From Bacillota bacterium (GTDB lineage Bacteria; Bacillota; Clostridia; Christensenellales; UMGS416), in contig JAEWRW010000045.1 in the NCBI GenBank assembly GCA_023398815.1, positions 1 through 59,998 on the forward strand: 59,998 bases of DNA. The letters run 5' to 3'. The position numbers and the translations under genes are program-made. A model generated the notes under the pieces. The model made no database searches, was not told the DNA's origin, and saw nothing but the letters and a program-made list of their open reading frames with translations. Positions 53,986 through 59,998 of this stretch are shown piece by piece. Within the stretch, counting starts at the first letter, position 1, and the number at the start of each line of letters is the position of its first letter.

Positions 53986-56763
53986 CTATTCGCTCAGTGC
54001 CAGTTCCACAGGCTTTTTGGGGTGGCGGTAGAACGCCAGTGCCAGGCATGCCACGACGCACAGGATGGCGACGGCGTAGTACATGCCGGTGAAGCCATGG
54101 TTCACGACTCGCTGGAAGGTACTCTCGATCTCCCCCTGCTTGCCCTCAATCACGCCGATGTAGGAGGCCATCGCGGCGTCGAAATAATCGGGGATGGCGG
54201 CCTGCAGGCGGGTCAGTCGGCTTTGGGCGTCGGTCATCCCATCGGACATGCGGGTCAGCGCGTCGCCCATCGCCTGCATGGTGGCGGACGCTTCCTGCAA
54301 CCCTGCCTGCATGGCCACCATCAGATCCTTTTCCTCCTGTGTGTCGCCGATCAATGCCGATAGTTTCTTTTGGGCGGCCTGCGTTTTGGCGAGGGACGCC
54401 TTCATGGTGGCAAGCTTGCGCTTCATCGTCTTCAGCTGTGCGGCCAAGTCCGCCTTCTGGCTTTTGGCCTCGCTGAGCTGCCCGGCCAGCTCCTCACGCG
54501 CGGCTTTGAGCCCGGTCAGCTGCCCTTGCAGCGGGCCCCACACCGAGGGCGGGTCGCCCGCCGCGATGGAAGCGTCCAGCTTGGCCTGTGTGTCGGCAAT
54601 CTGCGCATCCAGTTTTTTGAGGCCCTGCTTCATCCCGGCAATGCCCGATTCGATGCCATCCAGCGCCTGGTTCATCTGGCTGATTCCGCTGTTGATGCCC
54701 TTGATGCCCTTGCGTATGCCAGTGATGGCGTCGTCCATCCCGGCCATCCCTTCGCTCATGCCGTCGAGCCCCTGCTGTACGCCATCGATGCCGGTGCCCA
54801 CGCCATTGACGGCGTCGGTGAGCCCGCCAATGCCGGTGGCGATGCCGCCGGACGCGTCGGACAGGCCGGCGATTCCATCGCCAATGCCGGCAATGCCGTC
54901 GCCGATTCCGCTCTGGATGTCCGCAATCACAGCGGGGGTGTGGAGCGCAAACATCCGCTCCACCAGATAGACGATGTCGCCGGTGATGGTGTTGACATCG
55001 GAGGACTGCAGGCGCTGCACCACATCATCCGGCAGTGAGCCGTCGTCCGTCATGTCAAAGCTCATCTCTCCGGCGTTTTGGAAGTCCAGCATTTTCAGAT
55101 ACTCGTCAATGTCGCTTGCGCTCACCTCACTGTTTTGGGCGAGCTTCTCGCGGATGTCCGAAAAGTCCGGCGTGTCCATTTTCTCAGGCATGGTGAAGTT
55201 CAGCTCATCCAGCCTGTCGGCAAAGGCGGGGTCTTTTTTGATCTCGTCATACGCCGCGCGGGTTTTCTCATCCGCCGCCGTCAGCTGCTTGTTCTGCTCC
55301 TCCAGCTTGTCAATCTGCTGGAGGAGGGAGGCCTTGAGTTCGTCCGTTGTCGTCAGGTCGCCCTTGATGGCAACGAGGTCCGCTTTGATGCCGTCGGTCA
55401 GCTCTTCGTCCGCCGAGATCTGGATGGAGGAAACGGGGGGGAGGAGCGCCATGATGTCATCCTGCGCGGCGGTGCCGGCCTGCGCAAGAAAGCCGATCAT
55501 GAGGATGGGGCCAACCGTGGTGCCGATGGAACGCATCAGCGAAAGCGCCGAGAGCGCCGAGTTGGACTCCTCTTTGGGCGCGTTGGCCAGCATCATGTAG
55601 TTGAGCGGGGTGCCCATCACAAAGCCCAAACCCGAGCCCATCAGCACCAGGCTGAGGATGACGCTGGCGAGATTGGCGTGGAGGGTGGCGTACAGCGCGA
55701 GGTACAGAGCCCCCGCAAGGGAGATGCCAAACCCCAGGTACAGTATCTTTTTGGGGCCGAATTTGTCCACCAGGCGGCCGCTCAGGGGGGCGCCGATGCC
55801 GGCAAAGAGGCCGAGGATGGTGACATAGTACCCGCCGGAGCCAGCGCGGGCCTTGAGTGCGTTCTCCGCAAACTGGGGGACGAACACCATGCCCATGAGG
55901 CACATGCCCACGATGACCGCCAGAACGAAAATGACGACCACCCGCATGCTTCTAAAATAGTCAATGTTGAGCACCGGGTCGGCGGCGCGCTTCTCCACCA
56001 GCCAAAACAGCGGGGCAAGCACCGCAAACGCGAGGAGGAAGGGGTACACGTTTGCTTGGGTGATGGTCGCGCTGAAGTCGAAAAAGTCCAGATTGTTGAG
56101 GCCGTACAGAAGGGACAGGATCATCGCCACAAGAACGAGGGTGCCCAGCAGATCGATGCGCTGTGTGGGCTGCTTTTCGCTCCTGGGCAGGGTGATGACG
56201 CCGGCCACCACCACAAAGACGCAGATGGGCAGGTTGATGAAGAACAGCCAATGCCAATTCTGGGTGCCCACGAGGTCAAGGATGGCGCTGCCCAGCGTCG
56301 CGCCCACAATGTTCGCAATGCCGTACACACCGCCCACAAGGCCCAGCGCCATGCCGCGCTTTTCCTCCGGGAAGCCGGTGCCAAACTCCGCCGTGGCCAG
56401 CGGAACGATGCCGCCCCCGCCAATGGCCTGGATGACCCGGCCAACGATGAGCAGGGGGAAGCTGTGGGCGAAGTTGGACAGACCGCAGATGAGCGAGCCG
56501 GTGCCAAAGAGAGCGATGGCGATCATGTAGACGCGCTTTCGCCCCATGCGGTCGGCCAGCTTGCCCAGGATGGGCATGGCGCACGCATAAGCGAGCGTGA
56601 ACGCCGTAATCATCCAGATGCCCGTTTTTTCACCGACGCCCAGCGCGTTTTGCACGACCGTCCGCGCCGGCGTCAGGATGCCGGTATCGATGGCGCCGAT
56701 GAAGATGCCGAGCAGGTAGACAGCCATCACCCAACCCAGCCGTCCCTTTTTACCCTCTGCCAT
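53986..56763 (-). CDS. MFS (DHA2-type) efflux pump with a ~430-residue extracellular insert
   Basis: A 925-aa transporter, nearly twice the family norm. Residues 1-440 are a 13-helix drug:H+ antiporter: motif A GKLADRMGRKRV (~66-77), motif C-like GGGGIVPLA. The last helix (~893-912) comes after an insert (~450-885) that starts SSIQISADEELTDG, contains coiled coils, and then a long series of Gly-centred heptads (GIGDGIAG, GIDGVQQG, GMSEGMAG, GIRKGIKG), like the xxxLxxG repeats of YhgE/Pip and MmpL-type exporters. The insert should project outside. ATG 56763 follows AAGGAGG. It is the second gene of an operon with tetR and has the same operator just upstream. Confidence 0.9.
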   Translation of the reverse strand: MAEGKKGRLGWVMAVYLLGIFIGAIDTGILTPARTVVQNALGVGEKTGIWMITAFTLAYACAMPILGKLADRMGRKRVYMIAIALFGTGSLICGLSNFAHSFPLLIVGRVIQAIGGGGIVPLATAEFGTGFPEEKRGMALGLVGGVYGIANIVGATLGSAILDLVGTQNWHWLFFINLPICVFVVVAGVITLPRSEKQPTQRIDLLGTLVLVAMILSLLYGLNNLDFFDFSATITQANVYPFLLAFAVLAPLFWLVEKRAADPVLNIDYFRSMRVVVIFVLAVIVGMCLMGMVFVPQFAENALKARAGSGGYYVTILGLFAGIGAPLSGRLVDKFGPKKILYLGFGISLAGALYLALYATLHANLASVILSLVLMGSGLGFVMGTPLNYMMLANAPKEESNSALSALSLMRSIGTTVGPILMIGFLAQAGTAAQDDIMALLPPVSSIQISADEELTDGIKADLVAIKGDLTTTDELKASLLQQIDKLEEQNKQLTAADEKTRAAYDEIKKDPAFADRLDELNFTMPEKMDTPDFSDIREKLAQNSEVSASDIDEYLKMLDFQNAGEMSFDMTDDGSLPDDVVQRLQSSDVNTITGDIVYLVERMFALHTPAVIADIQSGIGDGIAGIGDGIAGLSDASGGIATGIGGLTDAVNGVGTGIDGVQQGLDGMSEGMAGMDDAITGIRKGIKGINSGISQMNQALDGIESGIAGMKQGLKKLDAQIADTQAKLDASIAAGDPPSVWGPLQGQLTGLKAAREELAGQLSEAKSQKADLAAQLKTMKRKLATMKASLAKTQAAQKKLSALIGDTQEEKDLMVAMQAGLQEASATMQAMGDALTRMSDGMTDAQSRLTRLQAAIPDYFDAAMASYIGVIEGKQGEIESTFQRVVNHGFTGMYYAVAILCVVACLALAFYRHPKKPVELALSE

Positions 56764-56784
56764 CCTAGAATCCTCCTTCAATAA

Positions 56785-56799
56785 ATGAACGTTGTTCAT
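56785..56799. promoter_or_regulatory. TetR operator before the MFS gene
   Basis: Perfect palindrome ATGAAC-GTT-GTTCAT, identical half-sites to 57381-57395. Confidence 0.8.
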
Positions 56800-56815
56800 A
56801 ATATTCGTAAAAAAA

Positions 56816-57364
56816 TCAATCGATCAGTTTCTCCAACACAATCTTCAAATCTTGAAAATCCGAACTCTCCTCATAGGTGTAAGAGAAGAACACGCGGGCC
56901 ACGAACCCCGCCAAAAACGCTTCCCTGGCCGGGTCCACATGGCCATGCAGGATGCGGCCGATGGTTTGGGCCAGGTCGGCGCGCAGCTGCCCTTTGATTT
57001 GCGCCATCCGGTTCATGGACTCGGTTGCAAAATCATCCGGGAACCCAAGGGCCCACAGCTCATGAACGGAACGCATCATCGCCTTCAAATCGTTGAAGAT
57101 GCTCTCCAGCTGGCAGATCGGGGGCAGATCCGCGTCCACGATGCGAGACTGCATGAAGCGCTGCATTCTGTTCCAGTCGTCGGCGAGCAGGGCGGAGAGA
57201 ATCTCCCGCTTGGACTGGAAGTAGTTGTAGAAGGTACCGGTGGCAATGCCGCACTCGTTGGCGATGTCTCGGATGGTGACCTTGTTGTAGCCGTGCTCGA
57301 CCACCAAGCGACGGGTGGTGGAAAGGATTTGCTCCTTGATGTCGTCTGGCAGCAGTTTGGGCAT
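56816..57364 (-). CDS. TetR-family repressor of the MFS pump
   Basis: A 182-aa repressor. The N-terminal helix-turn-helix is canonical: IKEQILSTTRRLVVEHGYNKVTIRDIANECGIATGTFYNYFQSKREIL spans ~9-56. The C-terminal ligand domain (~60-182) is helical with no recognised subfamily. ATG 57364 has GGGGAGCGGAG upstream. It is first in an operon with the efflux pump 53 bases downstream. Twin operators, one over its own -10 box and one before the pump, imply autorepression and joint induction by a pump substrate. Confidence 0.93.
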   Translation of the reverse strand: MPKLLPDDIKEQILSTTRRLVVEHGYNKVTIRDIANECGIATGTFYNYFQSKREILSALLADDWNRMQRFMQSRIVDADLPPICQLESIFNDLKAMMRSVHELWALGFPDDFATESMNRMAQIKGQLRADLAQTIGRILHGHVDPAREAFLAGFVARVFFSYTYEESSDFQDLKIVLEKLID

Positions 57365-57380
57365 TCTCCGCTCCCCTTTG

Positions 57381-57423
57381 ATGAACTGCGTTCATTTTAG
57401 CGCAAGGGCATGCTGGCCGTCAA
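57381..57423 (-). promoter_or_regulatory. Promoter and TetR operator of the tetR-MFS operon
   Basis: Minus strand TTGACG (57423-57418), 18-base spacer, TAAAAT (57399-57394). The operator ATGAAC-TGC-GTTCAT (57381-57395) overlaps the -10 and start site, so bound repressor would block polymerase. Confidence 0.8.
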
Positions 57424-57543
57424 TATGGATTGGGAATCAATTGTGCGCTGCGAATTGACGCACACCAATGCTGAAATGCGGACAGACATGAAGCCCATCT
57501 GCCGGATGCAAGAGGGCGAGCGAGGGGTGGGTACGCTTAGGCC

Positions 57544-58506
57544 CTAAACGGGGAACAGGAGGCGCGCCACATAGATGACGAACACCAGCGTGATGGAGCA
57601 GAAGATGGTAGCCGTCATGACGGCCTGACAGGCGAAGTCCGGTTCGTTGTTGCGGTCCACCGCGATGAGCGCGGTGTTCACCGCCGTGGGCAGCGAGGAG
57701 GAGATCATCAGCGTCTGCGCGGGGATGCCCTTCAAGCCCAGCAACAGAATGAGCAGATAGGCAAACACGGCCCCGCCGACCAGGCGCACGAAGTTGGAGA
57801 GGTATACCTCCTTGTTTTTGAAGGAGAACTTGGTGCGGGAAAGCTGCACGCCCAGCGTGAGCAGCGCAAAGGCAATGAGGCCGTCTTTCAGGTAGCCCAA
57901 AGCAGGCCACAGCGGGAACTCCTCCAGGTGAACGGGCAGCGCCTTGAGCAGGAAGGCCAGCGGCACCGCGTAGATCGTGGGCATCTTCAGGATGCTGAGA
58001 ACCGACGACTTCCAGTCCATGCTGCCCTTGGTGGCGTTGAAAAACCCGACAGTGTTGGTGGAGATGTTTTGCACCACGAGGATGATGACCTGCGTCATCA
58101 GCGCCACGGTGAGGTAGGGCGTCTGCCCATTCACCACAAACGGCGCGCTGCTGAACACCAGCGTGATGAGCGGAATGCCGATGTTGCCCGAGTTGTAGAA
58201 CATGATCGAGTTGACAAAGGCGTTCTTCAGCGAGGGGTTGTAGCCGCGGGCGCGGGCGATGAGGTGGGACGCCAGATGATTGAGCGCCGCCAGCAGCAGC
58301 GCGAACAGCAGGATCTTCCACACGTCGCCCAGCAGGTCCGTCGTGTAGATTTGCATGAAGATGAAAAACGGCACGTAAATATAGAAATTCAGCTTCGTCA
58401 TCGTGTTGATGTCGATGGCAAACTTCTTCCCAAGCAGAAACCCAAGCAGGATGATGAAAATGATGGGCACGATGTTGTGCAGCAGGATGTAGAGAAAAAT
58501 ATCCAT
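57544..58506 (-). CDS. AEC-family transporter (auxin efflux carrier-like)
   Basis: A 320-aa membrane protein with ten predicted helices in two inverted sets. Typical AEC features: IIFIILLGFLLGKKF in helix 1, the crossover NSIMFYNSGNIGIPL near 120, VQNISTNTVGFF, and the second crossover SSSLPTAVNTALIAVD near 280. Bacterial AEC proteins export or import organic acids such as malate or malonate and some amino acids. ATG 58506 follows GAGGT. Divergent from the AT-rich island downstream. Confidence 0.92.
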   Translation of the reverse strand: MDIFLYILLHNIVPIIFIILLGFLLGKKFAIDINTMTKLNFYIYVPFFIFMQIYTTDLLGDVWKILLFALLLAALNHLASHLIARARGYNPSLKNAFVNSIMFYNSGNIGIPLITLVFSSAPFVVNGQTPYLTVALMTQVIILVVQNISTNTVGFFNATKGSMDWKSSVLSILKMPTIYAVPLAFLLKALPVHLEEFPLWPALGYLKDGLIAFALLTLGVQLSRTKFSFKNKEVYLSNFVRLVGGAVFAYLLILLLGLKGIPAQTLMISSSLPTAVNTALIAVDRNNEPDFACQAVMTATIFCSITLVFVIYVARLLFPV

Positions 58507-58578
58507 TTCAACCTCAAAACCGGAATATGCCATGTGACACAATGCCCTGATTATGCTGGCTGAGGGGGTGCGTGTCAA

Positions 58579-58838
58579 GCGCGCACCCGGCTGGAGGCTG
58601 CCGGAAAATGCGTGGATTGGCTAGACAGCGGGGGATTGGTGGGAAATGCGAGGGTGCCGATTCATTTTGTAACGCACACTACATATTTGCCTGTATTAAC
58701 TAAGCTCTTGGCTCGATGCTAACGGATTTATTGCATATTGTTATGTTTTGTCTTGAACTATGAATGGAAATGTGCTGCAATATATATTGCTAAAGGAACT
58801 CTGGTACAAGGTGTATCCCGAATCTTGGTTACGAAAGA
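58579..58838. other. AT-rich boundary region
   Basis: No gene recognised. GC content falls abruptly near 58660; this looks like the edge of acquired DNA. No integrase, direct repeat or tRNA end was found. Confidence 0.5.
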
Positions 58839-59882
58839 ATGAGAGTTATGGATCAAAAAGCTATCGAGACGCTTGCTGTCAACGCCATCCGCGACCGTAT
58901 TGTAATGTCGGATTACCTTGACCAATCTATAGCTGACAACGACAAAGAACCGTCGTTTGATGGGTTTGTCTATCTGTACTCGCAAAAAGGCAAGAAGAAA
59001 GAAAACCAAATTGGACGAATTCCTGTTCAAGTTAAAGGAACACAGAGAAAACTTGCAGAGCAGCAATCAGGCATACTAATGTATCCTGTAGGAATTGCTG
59101 ACTTAAGGAATTACTTATCTGAGGGCGGCGCGGTTTACTTCGTTGTACATATCTCACGCGATGGACAAGTACGCCGGATTTTCTATAATGACTTGCTCCC
59201 TATCAAAATCATGAAAGAACTGGCTCAAAAACAGAATCATAAAACTGTAAATCTCAAGTTCAAGATATTTCCAACTGAACCGGATCGTATCCGCGCGCTT
59301 TTCGTTTTATTTGATGACCATAGGAAAAAGCAGGCAATCCTTAACGATCTAAAGGAAATACCTTCGGTTGATGAGCTTCAGAAAAAAGGAAATCTCAGGG
59401 AGATCAATCTCACTGTTGCAGGATCGGGGGCATATAAAAATCACGTCGATGCGTTTCTGAATGAGGATATATATGTATATGCCAAGCTTAATGAGACTGA
59501 AGCAAATTTCCCCGTAGACTTAATCACAGAAACGCAAGAACGGGTAATATCACAGGAGATAGACAAGCCTGTTTCAGTAGGGGACATACCTTTCTATGAT
59601 AAGTACTCAGTGCTAAATTACGTTGACAAAGCCATAGTTAGAGTTGGGGAGAGTTTTTCATTTACATTTCCTCGTGCTTCATCTGAAATGCACAACCAAA
59701 AGATAAAAGCAAATTATACAGCCAATCCGTTACTTCGTATCAAAGCCAATGATTTAGCTTTTTTACTTGCGTTTGTCGAAGCGCAAGGATTTCAACTGAA
59801 TGGTAGTTTTGTACCATTTCCGCTGGAACTAAATCTTTCTGCTGAAAGCATCCAAAACGCTAGGGACGAACTGATAAGGTAA
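58839..59882 (+). CDS. DUF4365-domain protein
   Basis: A 347-aa protein. The N-terminal domain (~5-165) has AIETLAVNAIRDRIV, an acidic SFDGFVYLYS, IPVQVKGT and YFVVHIS, the order D-x(n)-Q-V-K seen in DUF4365 proteins, which resemble PD-(D/E)xK nucleases. The C-terminal ~180 residues are an uncharacterised alpha/beta region. The ATG could be 58839 or 58848. AT-rich codons differ strongly from the rest of the window, so horizontal acquisition is likely. DUF4365 genes are common near defence or mobile loci; a nuclease role is inference. Confidence 0.8.
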   Translation: MRVMDQKAIETLAVNAIRDRIVMSDYLDQSIADNDKEPSFDGFVYLYSQKGKKKENQIGRIPVQVKGTQRKLAEQQSGILMYPVGIADLRNYLSEGGAVYFVVHISRDGQVRRIFYNDLLPIKIMKELAQKQNHKTVNLKFKIFPTEPDRIRALFVLFDDHRKKQAILNDLKEIPSVDELQKKGNLREINLTVAGSGAYKNHVDAFLNEDIYVYAKLNETEANFPVDLITETQERVISQEIDKPVSVGDIPFYDKYSVLNYVDKAIVRVGESFSFTFPRASSEMHNQKIKANYTANPLLRIKANDLAFLLAFVEAQGFQLNGSFVPFPLELNLSAESIQNARDELIR

Positions 59883-59926
59883 GCTATTTTTCGCACAATT
59901 GAAAAAGCGGCCCCAAAAGGAGGGAC

Positions 59927-59947
59927 ATGGCCGAACTCGCTTGGTAG
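59927..59947 (+). CDS. Possible hexapeptide leader MAELAW
   Basis: ATG 59927 follows AAAGGAGGG and reads six codons to TAG. A strong ribosome binding site before such a short frame suggests a leader peptide for the gene starting at 59994, but chance is possible. Confidence 0.3.
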   Translation: MAELAW

Positions 59948-59993
59948 AATGTAAGTTACCACACACACATTTCACTGAGCAGAGGAGAAAGCC

Positions 59994-59998
59994 ATGTC
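59994..59998 (+). CDS. Start of a downstream gene (truncated by the window)
   Basis: ATG 59994 follows GAGGAGA with a six-base gap. Only Met plus two bases are present. Confidence 0.4.

Overview
This 60-kb window is high-GC DNA from a spore-forming, anaerobic-type Bacillota, most likely class Clostridia (Oscillospirales/Christensenellales-like). The signs are a BclB-like collagen-type exosporium protein at the left edge, a SigI/RsgI sigma/anti-sigma pair, PepV, a YkvA-like DUF1232 protein, a spore-coat-like cupin, LytTR regulators, and strong AGGAGG ribosome binding sites with TTGnnn-N17-TAnnnT promoters. The genus cannot be named from sequence alone. No rRNA, tRNA, CRISPR array, transposase or prophage gene was seen.

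Layout. 1-5940: two extracellular proteins (collagen-like exosporium protein; a 1392-aa secreted beta-repeat/FlgD-Ig protein). 6255-10146: a zinc-ribbon gene with a promoter and a ~270-nt leader, a repeat array, then recQ. 10212-16834: two paralogous membrane-anchored PepSY-like proteins, a DUF6143-like protein, a YhhN membrane protein, a DUF1232 protein, a GNAT, an alpha/beta hydrolase and two small related proteins. 17340-18158: an AT-rich, probably acquired membrane gene. 18159-28150: ordinary genes (JAB/RadC-like protein, L-fucose isomerase, TolB-like propeller, PepV, a tiny zinc-ribbon) separated by long repeat arrays that also hold broken recR and fucI fragments. 28326-30213: two GNATs and a methyltransferase. 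30519-35860: a secreted Asp-Gln repeat protein, sigI-rsgI and a lipoprotein. 35876-43574: a LytTR two-component system, a 1606-aa InlB-repeat surface protein and a second LytTR regulator. 43640-51852: GH42 beta-galactosidase, metallo-beta-lactamase-fold hydrolase, AraC/GyrI-type regulator, cytoplasmic GH9 enzyme and cupin. 52150-58506: two membrane proteins, a TetR-MFS efflux operon and an AEC transporter. 58579-end: an AT-rich island with a DUF4365 protein.

How genes work together. fucI, GH42, GH9 and the propeller protein fit uptake and intracellular breakdown of plant or host glycans. The LytTR response regulator and its divergent histidine kinase appear to control both the kinase gene and the giant surface protein: both promoters carry a direct repeat with a 21-bp period at the same distance from the -35 box. 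TetR and its MFS pump share one operator, ATGAAC-N3-GTTCAT, found in front of each gene.

The most unusual signal is in the intergenic DNA. At least nine copies of a ~220-450-bp composite element and several smaller families lie between genes, rich in hairpins whose loops or flanks are constant (for example loop ATCCA/ATCCG) while the stem sequences differ from copy to copy yet stay perfectly paired. Such covariation implies selection on structure, as RNA or as single-stranded/cruciform DNA, and is the best candidate here for an undescribed system.
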